Positions 17,432-25,205 of a DNA stretch of 64,000 nucleotides are shown in pieces. How positions within the stretch are numbered: the first letter of the stretch is position 1; the number at the start of each line of letters is the position of its first letter. Made by a program: the position numbers and the translations under genes. The notes under the pieces are model-generated. The model was not told where the DNA came from and made no database searches. It was given only the letters and a program-made list of their open reading frames with translations. Source of the DNA: Sideroxyarcus sp045866275 (GTDB lineage: Bacteria; Pseudomonadota; Gammaproteobacteria; Burkholderiales; Gallionellaceae); contig BAAFRX010000013.1 of assembly GCA_045866275.1 (NCBI GenBank), positions 1-64,000 of the forward strand. Reading direction: 5' to 3'.

Positions 17432-18834
17432 AGCACTTCACCCGCATGGTCGGCCAGACGCGAGCGTTCGCCGCGTTGCAGGGTGACATGGCCACTGTGC
17501 GCCCAGCCCTTGAAGCGGTCCACCACGTAGGTCAGGCCGGAGCTGCCCTCGGTCAGGTAGGGTGTGTCGATCTGCGCGATGTTGCCCATGCACACCACCT
17601 TGGTGCCGGGACCGGCGCGCGTGATCAGGGTCTTCATCTGCTTCGGCGTCAGGTTCTGCGCCTCGTCGATGATGAGGAACTTGTTGAGAAAGGTGCGGCC
17701 GCGCATGAAGTTGAGCGACTTGATCTTGATGCGCGAACGGATCAGGTCGCGCGTCGCGGCACGCCCCCATTCGCCGCCTTCGTCCGCCGACTGGTTGAGT
17801 ACGTCCAGATTGTCGTCCAGCGCGCCCATCCACGGCGACATTTTCTCCTCCTCGGTGCCGGGCAGGAAACCGATGTCCTCGCCCACCGAGACGGTGACGC
17901 GGGTCATGATGATTTCGGAATAGATTTTATGTTCCAGCACCTGCATCAGGCCGGCGGCCAGGGTCAGCAGCGTCTTGCCGGTACCCGCCTGTCCCAGCAG
18001 GGTGACGAAATCGATCTCCGGATTCATCAGCAGGTTGAGCACGAAGTTCTGCTCGCGGTTGCGTGCGGTGATGCCCCAGATCGCGTTCTTGCCATGGGCA
18101 TAGTCGGTGACGGTGAGGAGGGTGGCGGTGTCGTCCGTTTGGGCTGCAACCACTGCATAGAAAGGTTTTTCCGCATCGTCCTGGTAAACGAATTCGTTCA
18201 CCAGAAGCTCTTTGCACAGCGGTCCCTTGATCGTGTAGAAGGTCTGGCTACCCTGGCTGCCGGACTTCATGTCCTTGCCGTGCGATTCCCAGAAATCGGC
18301 GGGCAGTTCGCGCACGCCGGCATACAGCAGATCGGTGTCTTCCAGCACCTTGTCATTGAAGTAGTCCTGTGCCGACAGGCCGATCGCACGCGCCTTGATG
18401 CGCATGTTGATGTCTTTGCTGACCAGCGTGACCTGACGTTTTGCCTGTTGTTTGTGCAGATGCGCGACCACCGCGAGAATGGCGTTGTCCGCCTTGCCGT
18501 TGGCGAGATTTTGCGGCAAGTCGTGGGTGATGAACTCGGTCTGCAGGAACAGCCGGCCTGTCGCGTTCTTATTGCCCAGCGCATTCAGCGGGACGCCCGC
18601 ATGGATGCTGTCTTCTGATTCGCTGACCAGATTGTCGAGGAAACGGCTGGCCTGGCGCGCATTGCGCGCCACTTCCGTCATGCCTTTCTTGTTGTTATCC
18701 AGCTCTTCCAGCACGAACATCGGCAGATAGACATCGTGTTCCTCGAAACGGAACAGGCTGGTCGGGTCATGCATCAGCACATTGGTGTCCAGCACGAACA
18801 GTTTGGTGTCCGGTGTTGCTTTGCGTGCGTTCAT
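17428..18834 (-). CDS. PhoH family protein with N-terminal PIN domain (PhoH2 type)
   Basis: A 468-residue fusion of a PIN nuclease domain (residues about 1-150, starting LFVLDTNVLMHDPTSL with its catalytic Asp) and a PhoH ATPase domain (about 250-460, Walker A LLGQAGTGKTLL, Walker B FLIIDEAQNLTPKQMKTL). PhoH2 proteins are RNA helicase/ribonucleases. It sits between bcp, nine bases upstream, and msrB, which it overlaps; the neighbours suggest an oxidative stress operon but no direct link is shown. Confidence 0.93.
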   Translation of the reverse strand: MNARKATPDTKLFVLDTNVLMHDPTSLFRFEEHDVYLPMFVLEELDNNKKGMTEVARNARQASRFLDNLVSESEDSIHAGVPLNALGNKNATGRLFLQTEFITHDLPQNLANGKADNAILAVVAHLHKQQAKRQVTLVSKDINMRIKARAIGLSAQDYFNDKVLEDTDLLYAGVRELPADFWESHGKDMKSGSQGSQTFYTIKGPLCKELLVNEFVYQDDAEKPFYAVVAAQTDDTATLLTVTDYAHGKNAIWGITARNREQNFVLNLLMNPEIDFVTLLGQAGTGKTLLTLAAGLMQVLEHKIYSEIIMTRVTVSVGEDIGFLPGTEEEKMSPWMGALDDNLDVLNQSADEGGEWGRAATRDLIRSRIKIKSLNFMRGRTFLNKFLIIDEAQNLTPKQMKTLITRAGPGTKVVCMGNIAQIDTPYLTEGSSGLTYVVDRFKGWAHSGHVTLQRGERSRLADHAGEVL

Positions 18835-18843
18835 GTTTTCCCT

Positions 18844-19299
18844 TTAGAGCGTTTGAACAAAGGCGAGTACTTCTTCAGCGTGGCCGTCCGCCTTGAGGCC
18901 GCGCCATTCCTTGCGAATGATCCCCTTTTTGTCAAGCACGAACGTGCTGCGCTCGATGCCGCGCACCTGCTTGCCGTACATCATTTTCTGCTTCATCACG
19001 CCGAACAGATTGCACACTGTTTCGTCGGCATCGGACAGCAGGGAGAACGGCAGGGTGAATTTGGCTTTGAAGCCCTCATGCGACTTGATGCTGTCGCGTG
19101 AGATGCCGACGATGTCGCTGCCGGCCTGCCGGAATTCCGCATACAGGTCGCGGAACTGCTGGGCTTCTGTGGTACAGCCCGGGGTGTTGTCCTTGGGATA
19201 GAAGTAGATCACCAGGGATTTGCTGCGAATGGGGTAGAGCGTGAACTCGACGCCGCCGGTGGCGGGCAGGGTGAAATCGGCGACTGCTTGGTTTGGCAT
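18844..19299 (-). CDS. bcp: Thiol peroxidase, Bcp/PrxQ family (one visible peroxidatic Cys)
   Basis: A 151-residue cytoplasmic peroxiredoxin: VIYFYPKDNTPGCTTEAQQF contains the peroxidatic Cys. In two-Cys Bcp enzymes a resolving Cys follows five residues later (C-T-x-E-x-C); here that position is Gln, so it probably works by a one-Cys mechanism or uses the later Cys in VCNLFG. The first gene of the bcp-phoH-msrB-yciB-yciI operon. The start ATG 19299 was chosen because family members begin shortly before ADFTLPATGG. Confidence 0.93.
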   Translation of the reverse strand: MPNQAVADFTLPATGGVEFTLYPIRSKSLVIYFYPKDNTPGCTTEAQQFRDLYAEFRQAGSDIVGISRDSIKSHEGFKAKFTLPFSLLSDADETVCNLFGVMKQKMMYGKQVRGIERSTFVLDKKGIIRKEWRGLKADGHAEEVLAFVQTL

Positions 19300-19390
19300 T
19301 AAAGGCTCCGGTGAATGGTCGGCATTGTTGTCAAAAAACGGGGCAAAGGCAAGCAAGCCTTTTGTCCGGTTAATTTTAGGGGAAGCCAGG

Positions 19391-19418
19391 CTTGAAAATG
19401 CGCCGTGTGTCCCCATTT
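19391..19418 (+). promoter_or_regulatory. Sigma-32 heat-shock promoter of clpB
   Basis: CTTGAAA (19391-19397) and CCCCATTT (19411-19418) are separated by 13 bases, a near-perfect match to the RpoH consensus (CTTGAAA, 13-14 bp, CCCCATNT). It lies 36 bases before the clpB ATG, where an RpoH promoter is expected. Confidence 0.9.
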
Positions 19419-19453
19419 CCAACGCAGTTAAACAATTCCGTCAAGGAGTCATC

Positions 19454-22039
19454 ATGCGTTTCGACAAGTTCACCACCAAGCTGCAGCAAGCCCTGTCCGA
19501 TGCCCAAAGTCTGGCCGTGGGCAGTGACAACCAATTCATCGAGCCGCAGCATCTGCTGCTGGCTTTGCTCAACGATGCCGACAGCGGCGCAGGCTCGTTG
19601 CTGGCACGTGCGGGCGGCAACACCAATGCGCTGAAGACCGCGCTGACCGATGCCGTATCCCGCTTGCCCAAAGTGGAAGGGCATGGCGGTGAAGTGCAGG
19701 TGGGGCGCGACCTCACAAACTTGCTTAACCTCACCGACAAAGAAGCGCAGAAGCGCGGTGACCAGTTCATCGCTTCAGAGATGTTCCTGTTGGCACTGAC
19801 CAGCGACAAAGGCGAATGCGGTCGCTTGCTCAAGCAGCACGGCGTGGTGCGTGCGCCGCTGGAAACGGCGATTGCTGCCGTGCGCGGTGGCGAGTCGGTG
19901 GGTTCGCAAGAGGCGGAGGGCCAGCGCGAGTCGCTGAAGAAATACTGTGTCGATCTGACCGAGCGCGCGCGTTCCGGCAAGCTCGATCCGGTCATCGGCC
20001 GTGACGACGAGATTCGTCGTGCCATCCAGGTGCTGCAACGCCGCACCAAGAACAACCCCGTGCTCATCGGCGAACCCGGCGTGGGCAAGACCGCCATCGT
20101 CGAAGGGCTGGCGCAACGCATCATCAACGGCGAAGTACCCGACTCACTCAGAGGCAAAAAAGTGTTGTCGCTGGATATGGCCGCACTGATCGCGGGTGCA
20201 AAGTATCGCGGTGAATTCGAGGAGCGTCTGAAAGCCGTGCTGAAAGAGCTGGCGCAGGACGAAGGCAACAACATCGTGTTCATCGACGAACTGCACACCA
20301 TGGTGGGCGCAGGCAAGGCGGATGGCGCGATGGATGCGGGCAATATGCTCAAGCCGGCACTGGCACGCGGCGAACTGCACTGCGTGGGCGCGACCACGCT
20401 GGACGAATACCGCAAGTACATCGAGAAAGATGCCGCGCTGGAACGCCGTTTCCAGAAAGTGCTGGTGGATGAGCCTAGCGTGGAATCCACCATCGCCATC
20501 CTGCGCGGCTTGAAGGAAAAGTATGAAGTGCACCACGGCGTCGAGATCACCGATCCCGCCATCGTCGCGGCGGCGGAGCTTTCGCACCGCTACATCACCG
20601 ACCGCTTTCTGCCGGACAAGGCCATCGACCTCATCGACGAGGCCGCCTCGCGCATGAAGATGGAAATCGACTCCAAGCCCGAGGTGATGGACAAGCTCGA
20701 ACGCCGTTTGATCCAGTTGAAGATCGAGCGCGAAGCGGTGAAGAAAGAAAAAGACGAAGCATCGAAGAAGCGTTTCGAGTTGATTGAAGTCGAGATCAAG
20801 AAACTCGAACGCGAATATGCCGACCTCGAAGAAGTGTGGAAAGCGGAGAAGGGCGCGGCCCAGGGTGCTGCCACAGTGAAGGAAGAAATCGAGGCGATGC
20901 GCGCCGAGATCGTGCGTCTGCAACGCGAAGGAAAATTGGAGAAAGTGGCCGAGCTGCAATATGGCAAGTTGCCGCAGCTCGAAGCGACGATGAAACAAGC
21001 CGCACAGCGCGAAGCCGAAGGGGGTGCAAGCAAGAACAAACTGCTGCGCACCCAAGTCGGCGCGGAGGAGATCGCCGAAGTGGTGAGCCGTGCCACCGGC
21101 ATCCCCGTGAGCAAGATGATGACGGGCGAGCGCGACAAGCTGCTCAAGATGGAAGAGAAACTGCACGAGCGCGTGGTGGGGCAGGACGAGGCCGTGCGCT
21201 TGGTGTCCGACGCCATCCGCCGTTCGCGTTCAGGTCTGTCCGATCCGAACCGTCCCTATGGTTCGTTCCTGTTCCTGGGCCCCACTGGTGTGGGCAAGAC
21301 CGAGCTGTGCAAAGCACTGGCGGGTTTCATGTTCGATTCGGAAGACCATCTCATCCGCATCGACATGAGCGAGTACATGGAGAAGCATTCGGTCGCGCGC
21401 CTGATCGGCGCACCGCCCGGCTATGTCGGCTATGAAGAAGGCGGCGGGCTTACAGAGGCAGTGCGCCGCAAACCTTACAGCGTCATCCTGCTGGACGAAG
21501 TGGAGAAAGCGCACCCGGATGTGTTCAATGTGCTGCTGCAAGCGCTGGACGACGGACGCATGACCGACGGCCAGGGCCGCACCGTGGACTTCAAGAACAC
21601 CGTGATCGTGATGACGTCAAATCTGGGTTCGCAGATGATCCAGCAGATGAGCGGCGACGATTACCAGGTGGTGAAGCTGGCCGTGATGGGCGAGGTGAAG
21701 AGCTATTTCCGCCCAGAATTCATCAACCGTATCGACGAGGTGGTGGTGTTCCACGCGCTGGACGAGAAGAACATCAAGTCCATCGCGCGCATCCAGTTGC
21801 AGTATCTGGAAAAACGCCTCGCCGCGATGGAGATGAAACTGGAGATCACGGAAGCCGCGCTGTCCGAGATCGCCAACGCGGGCTTTGATCCGGTCTATGG
21901 CGCGCGTCCGTTGAAACGGGCGATCCAGGCGCAACTGGAAAACCCGCTGGCGAAGGCCATCCTGGAAGGACAGTTCGCGGCGAAAGACACCATCAAGGTG
22001 GACTGCAAGGGCGGTGTCATGAAGTTCGGCAAGGCATAA
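19454..22039 (+). CDS. clpB: ATP-dependent chaperone ClpB (disaggregase)
   Basis: Hexameric AAA+ disaggregase that works with DnaK to recover aggregated proteins. The 861 residues contain the N-domain (MRFDKFTTKLQQAL and the repeat to about 150), NBD1 with Walker A GEPGVGKT and the pore loop KYRGEFEER, the coiled-coil M-domain (about 400-525, rich in Lys/Glu), and NBD2 with GPTGVGKTEL and pore loop GYVGYEEGG. ATG 19454 follows AAGGAG; an upstream in-frame extension is not family-like. Controlled by a sigma-32 promoter just upstream. Confidence 0.98.
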   Translation: MRFDKFTTKLQQALSDAQSLAVGSDNQFIEPQHLLLALLNDADSGAGSLLARAGGNTNALKTALTDAVSRLPKVEGHGGEVQVGRDLTNLLNLTDKEAQKRGDQFIASEMFLLALTSDKGECGRLLKQHGVVRAPLETAIAAVRGGESVGSQEAEGQRESLKKYCVDLTERARSGKLDPVIGRDDEIRRAIQVLQRRTKNNPVLIGEPGVGKTAIVEGLAQRIINGEVPDSLRGKKVLSLDMAALIAGAKYRGEFEERLKAVLKELAQDEGNNIVFIDELHTMVGAGKADGAMDAGNMLKPALARGELHCVGATTLDEYRKYIEKDAALERRFQKVLVDEPSVESTIAILRGLKEKYEVHHGVEITDPAIVAAAELSHRYITDRFLPDKAIDLIDEAASRMKMEIDSKPEVMDKLERRLIQLKIEREAVKKEKDEASKKRFELIEVEIKKLEREYADLEEVWKAEKGAAQGAATVKEEIEAMRAEIVRLQREGKLEKVAELQYGKLPQLEATMKQAAQREAEGGASKNKLLRTQVGAEEIAEVVSRATGIPVSKMMTGERDKLLKMEEKLHERVVGQDEAVRLVSDAIRRSRSGLSDPNRPYGSFLFLGPTGVGKTELCKALAGFMFDSEDHLIRIDMSEYMEKHSVARLIGAPPGYVGYEEGGGLTEAVRRKPYSVILLDEVEKAHPDVFNVLLQALDDGRMTDGQGRTVDFKNTVIVMTSNLGSQMIQQMSGDDYQVVKLAVMGEVKSYFRPEFINRIDEVVVFHALDEKNIKSIARIQLQYLEKRLAAMEMKLEITEAALSEIANAGFDPVYGARPLKRAIQAQLENPLAKAILEGQFAAKDTIKVDCKGGVMKFGKA

Positions 22040-22072
22040 GCCGCGACAGATCCGACGGCGCGGGGAAGCGGA

Positions 22073-22108
22073 AATGAAGAGAGCCCGGCTGGCCGGGCTC
22101 TCTTCATT
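22073..22108. terminator. Long hairpin between clpB and the small basic gene
   Basis: AATGAAGAGAGCCCGGC (22073-22089) pairs perfectly with GCCGGGCTCTCTTCATT (22092-22108) around TG. There is no long T-run, but its placement between convergent genes suggests bidirectional termination or mRNA end protection. Confidence 0.75.
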
Positions 22109-22143
22109 GCAACGCTCGAAAGAACATTCGCGCTACTGGAGAC

Positions 22144-22281
22144 TCAATGTGCCATGCCGGGCGTGATCAACGGCTGCGCCTCGTGACTGTGTTTCTTTTC
22201 GTGTTTGGCCATTCGTTTTTCTTTCAGCGTCATCATCGGTTTCTTTTTGCTGTCTTTGTGGACGTTGTGTGACTTGGGCAT
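22144..22281 (-). CDS. Small basic protein, 45 residues, unknown function
   Basis: The protein starts MPKSHNVHKDSKKKPMMTLK, continues with a KEKRMAKHEKKHSHEA stretch and ends LITPGMAH. It is very rich in Lys and His. ATG 22281 is preceded by AAGGAG at good spacing, which supports real translation. Similar short Lys-rich proteins occur in other betaproteobacteria as I recall, with no known function; nucleic-acid or metal binding is possible but speculative. It is too short for standard gene calls. Confidence 0.65.
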   Translation of the reverse strand: MPKSHNVHKDSKKKPMMTLKEKRMAKHEKKHSHEAQPLITPGMAH

Positions 22282-22326
22282 GATCAAACTCCTTATCGTG
22301 ATTAAGGGAAGAACTGCAATTTCATG

Positions 22327-23406
22327 CTACGCCGACCGCACTGTATTGTCAGGACATTGTTTGGGCGGATTGCGCACGGGGAGGGAAACCGCGCGGGCGC
22401 GCAATTGCCCGCATGCGCCCTCGATCTCCTGTCCTGCCGAATCGCGCACGCGGGCGAGGATGCCGTGTTGATGCAGTGTTCCCACCATGCGGGCGATGCG
22501 CGCGGCGGAGGGGCTGCGATAGGGAAGATCGGCCGCCGGATTGAAGGGAATGAAATTCAGGATGGCGTATTTTCCGGAGAGCAGTTCTGCGATACGCGCA
22601 AGCTCGGCATCGTTGTCGTTCACGCCCTCGATCAACGTCCATTGATATTGCACCGGATAGCCGCTGGCGCGGGCATAGGCTTCGCATCGCTCCACCAGTT
22701 CTTCGACGCCAATCTGCGGCGCCTGCGGCAGCAACTGCGCGCGGAGTGCGATATCCGTGGTGTGCAGCGAAAGCGCAAGTGCGGGTTTCACTTTTTCCAG
22801 CGGCAGACGGGCAAATACGCGCAGGTCGCCAACCGTGGAAAGCACCAGATTCTTGTGCCCGATATTGCCGTGCGTGCCCAGTAATTCAATCGCTTCAAGC
22901 ACGTTGTCCAGATTGTGGGCCGGTTCGCCCATGCCCATGAACACCACCTTGCGCACGGTGCGGCGTTTGCGTGCAAGCACCACCTGCGCCACGATCTCCG
23001 CGCTGCCGAGCTGGCGCAGCAGGCCGGCGTGTCCGCTCATGCAGAATACACAACCCACGGCGCAGCCCACCTGGGTCGAGATGCACAGGCCGCCGCGCGG
23101 CAGCAGCACGCTTTCCACCATCTGGCCGTCGCCGAGTTCTACCAGCAGCCGGGCGACTTCATCATCGGCGCGATATTCGCCGTGTAGCCGCGCCAGCCTT
23201 TCCAGTTCCGACTCAATGGCGGGCAACGCATCGCGCATCGCGGCGGGGAAGAAGGTCGCGGCCGGGCTGCCCTTGACGTCATACGGGCGCACCTGGCTCC
23301 AGCCGCGCAGCAGACGGTCTGCATGGCAGGGCTTGGCGCCGAGATCGTGCAGCTGTTGGCGGAGATGGGAGAGGCGCAGCGGGGTGAGAGAATCAAACAT
23401 AAACAA
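22327..23406 (-). CDS. RlmN/Cfr-family radical SAM RNA methyltransferase
   Basis: A 359-residue radical SAM enzyme. The cluster motif is CAVGCVFC; the upstream Cys in LCISTQVG and the late Cys in GACGQL match the two catalytic cysteines of RlmN. It also has MGMGEPAHNLDNV and SLHTTD segments. Family members methylate A2503 of 23S rRNA at C2 (RlmN) or C8 (Cfr). In betaproteobacteria the canonical rlmN usually sits beside ndk and pilW; this one does not and looks divergent, so it may be a second paralogue with another target. The ATG at 23406 has no clear ribosome site; Met3 is an alternative. Confidence 0.85.
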   Translation of the reverse strand: MFMFDSLTPLRLSHLRQQLHDLGAKPCHADRLLRGWSQVRPYDVKGSPAATFFPAAMRDALPAIESELERLARLHGEYRADDEVARLLVELGDGQMVESVLLPRGGLCISTQVGCAVGCVFCMSGHAGLLRQLGSAEIVAQVVLARKRRTVRKVVFMGMGEPAHNLDNVLEAIELLGTHGNIGHKNLVLSTVGDLRVFARLPLEKVKPALALSLHTTDIALRAQLLPQAPQIGVEELVERCEAYARASGYPVQYQWTLIEGVNDNDAELARIAELLSGKYAILNFIPFNPAADLPYRSPSAARIARMVGTLHQHGILARVRDSAGQEIEGACGQLRARAVSLPVRNPPKQCPDNTVRSA

Positions 23407-23485
23407 TTGGGAGGAAAGTCCAGGGAGCCGCCCGCAGTATATTCATTCGGAATAAAGCGGAGCGTCCCTTTGCTGCCGTCACGAA

Positions 23486-23761
23486 TTACTGTTTGGTCGG
23501 TTTGGCGAAGCTGATGACTTGGGTATTGGGTTGTTCTCCGTCATTGTAATAGGGTTTTGCCGGGTCAAAGCCGAGCACCTCGGCCAATTCTTTTTCCCGC
23601 TCCGAGATCAAGGCAAAACAATCCCGGATATCCTGGATGGTGGCATTCGACAGCGGATTGGGACGTCCACCGAGCGGGGTGGCGTCCTTGACGACATTGC
23701 CCAACGTCTTGCGCATCTGGCGCAGGATGCGCTGTTCCTTGTTCAATTCTGTGGTGTCCAT
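23486..23761 (-). CDS. Conserved hypothetical protein, 91 residues
   Basis: It starts MDTTELNKEQRILRQMRKTL and contains DIRDCFALISEREKELAEVLG. Comparable proteins are common in betaproteobacteria and are sometimes labelled segregation and condensation protein A, a label I cannot support from this sequence. Predicted mostly helical, soluble, no signal peptide. A longer in-frame extension upstream is unlikely because the ATG at 23761 matches remembered family starts. Confidence 0.7.
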   Translation of the reverse strand: MDTTELNKEQRILRQMRKTLGNVVKDATPLGGRPNPLSNATIQDIRDCFALISEREKELAEVLGFDPAKPYYNDGEQPNTQVISFAKPTKQ

Positions 23762-23917
23762 GGCAAATGTCCGGGTTAGATTGGAGAGAACGACTCTACT
23801 GGAATTAACGCGGTCTTGCCAGCGCACGCGCGATTCCCGCGCAGTGGAATCAAGATAAATCGCAAATACCGCGCGGCATATCACCGTGCCTGCAGACGGA
23901 TACGCTAAACTTGCCTC

Positions 23918-24247
23918 ATGCAGATCAAATTCATTCCTCCTCCCTCCGCACAATCCACCGGTTTGCCGGGCAAGGTGCTGGCGTTCGTCGCAACCGGGGT
24001 GTTGGCGGTTGCGGCACTGATGTTCTCGGCGGTGTTGCTGGCGGTCATCCTGGTCGTCGGCACCCTCGGTTTTGCGTATCTATGGTGGAAGACGCGCGCG
24101 GTGCGCAGGCAGTTGCGCGAGATGCAGGAACTCGCGCGCAATGCGCAGGCGCAGGCCGGGGCGTCGCGCGGCGGGGCCTTCGAGGGCGAGGTCATCGAGG
24201 GCGAGGTGGTGCGCGTGCACGAGACCGACGTCCGCGTCGAGCGTTGA
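23918..24247 (+). CDS. Small membrane protein of unknown function
   Basis: A 109-residue protein with a long hydrophobic region (about residues 19-56) able to form two transmembrane helices, a following basic amphipathic helix (RAVRRQLREMQELARNAQAQ), and an acidic repetitive tail (FEGEVIEGEVVRVHE). First of a tight group with yjbQ four bases later and acylphosphatase. I do not recognise a function. Confidence 0.75.
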   Translation: MQIKFIPPPSAQSTGLPGKVLAFVATGVLAVAALMFSAVLLAVILVVGTLGFAYLWWKTRAVRRQLREMQELARNAQAQAGASRGGAFEGEVIEGEVVRVHETDVRVER

Positions 24248-24251
24248 AGCC

Positions 24252-24671
24252 ATGTGGCTGCAAAGGGAGATATGCCTGCAACCGAGGCCGCGCGGCTTCC
24301 ACCTCGTCACCGACGAGTTGTTGCGCGAGCTGCCGGAGCTGCGCGATTTCAGGGTGGGGATGATGAATCTGTTCATCCGGCATACCTCGGCAGCGCTGAC
24401 GCTGAACGAGAATGCCGACCCGACGGTGCGGCAGGATTTCGAGGGCTGGTTCGACCGCGCGGTGCGCGAAGACGAGCCTTACTACCGCCATCAGGACGAG
24501 GGCGCGGACGACCTGCCCGCGCACCTCAAGTCCAGCCTGCTGGGCGCGAGCCTGAACATCCCGATCCGGAATGGACGCCTTGCATTGGGCACCTGGCAGG
24601 GCATCTGGCTCTGCGAACACCGTAACCACGGTGGCAGTCGCTGCATCGTGGCAACCCTGCAGGGTGAATGA
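24252..24671 (+). CDS. YjbQ family protein (UPF0047)
   Basis: A 139-residue protein of the YjbQ family. Features are FRVGMMNLFIRHTSAALTLN, ENADPTVRQDF and the late GTWQGIWLCEHR with HGGSRCIVAT. Some members show weak thiamine-phosphate synthase activity, but the physiological role is uncertain. ATG 24252 chosen as family start. One base separates its stop from the acylphosphatase start. Confidence 0.92.
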   Translation: MWLQREICLQPRPRGFHLVTDELLRELPELRDFRVGMMNLFIRHTSAALTLNENADPTVRQDFEGWFDRAVREDEPYYRHQDEGADDLPAHLKSSLLGASLNIPIRNGRLALGTWQGIWLCEHRNHGGSRCIVATLQGE

Positions 24672-24672
24672 G

Positions 24673-24957
24673 ATGGGCGCAACCGAGAAGACCTTGCATC
24701 TGGTGGTACACGGCCGTGTGCAGGGAGTGTGCTACCGCGATTCGATGCGGCGCGAGGCGGTGCGACTGGGCGTCAACGGCTGGGTGCGAAATCGCTGCGA
24801 CGGCACGGTGGAGGCGCTGGCGCAGGGCGAAGCCGATGCGGTGGATGCGCTGATTCTCTGGGCACGGCGGGGACCGCAACTGGCGACGGTGACGCGCGTG
24901 GAATTGCGACCGGGCAACGGCAATTATGCGGTCTTTGAAATCAGGGAGTCGGTATGA
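24673..24957 (+). CDS. acyP: Acylphosphatase
   Basis: Hydrolyses acyl phosphates. The 94-residue protein has the substrate loop VHGRVQGVCYRDSMRREA (normally GRVQGVxxR) with its catalytic Arg, and the later GWVRNRCDGTVEAL with catalytic Asn. The end overlaps the start of the truncated thioredoxin gene (ATGA), suggesting an original operon. Confidence 0.93.
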   Translation: MGATEKTLHLVVHGRVQGVCYRDSMRREAVRLGVNGWVRNRCDGTVEALAQGEADAVDALILWARRGPQLATVTRVELRPGNGNYAVFEIRESV

Positions 24958-25205
24958 ATTCGGCTGCGCCGCCCGATGCCTTGTTGTTCATTACGCCGGA
25001 CTGTCCGCATTGCGCGACGGTGAAGTGCCTGTCAGTGACAACAACCTCCAGGGCTGGAACACGCTGGCAAGACTGCTGGTTATCAGAGTGCCGTGATACA
25101 TTGGCAAGGCAAGAACCGGATGGCCGGTCTGATTCGGCAATGCTCGACGAGGAGAGAAGGACATGGACAGTTCCAATACCCAGCCCACCCCCAAACAAAA
25201 ACTGA
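24954..25205 (+). pseudogene. Truncated thioredoxin-fold protein
   Basis: The first 24 codons, with LLFITPDCPHCATVK, look like the beta-strand and CxxC active site of a small thioredoxin-fold protein. From about 25025 the sequence no longer resembles the fold: the remaining residues are Ser/Thr/Pro-rich and run into the clpX-like gene, overlapping it by 43 bases. A deletion or insertion junction probably removed the rest of the gene. Alternatively this is a short real peptide; nothing supports that beyond the open frame. Confidence 0.5.

Noticed and set aside
25019..25105. Second frame here reads DGEVPVSDNN, faintly like an IS66 transposase end
   Set aside because: Only about ten residues resemble it, without further family motifs; not enough to call a transposase fragment.
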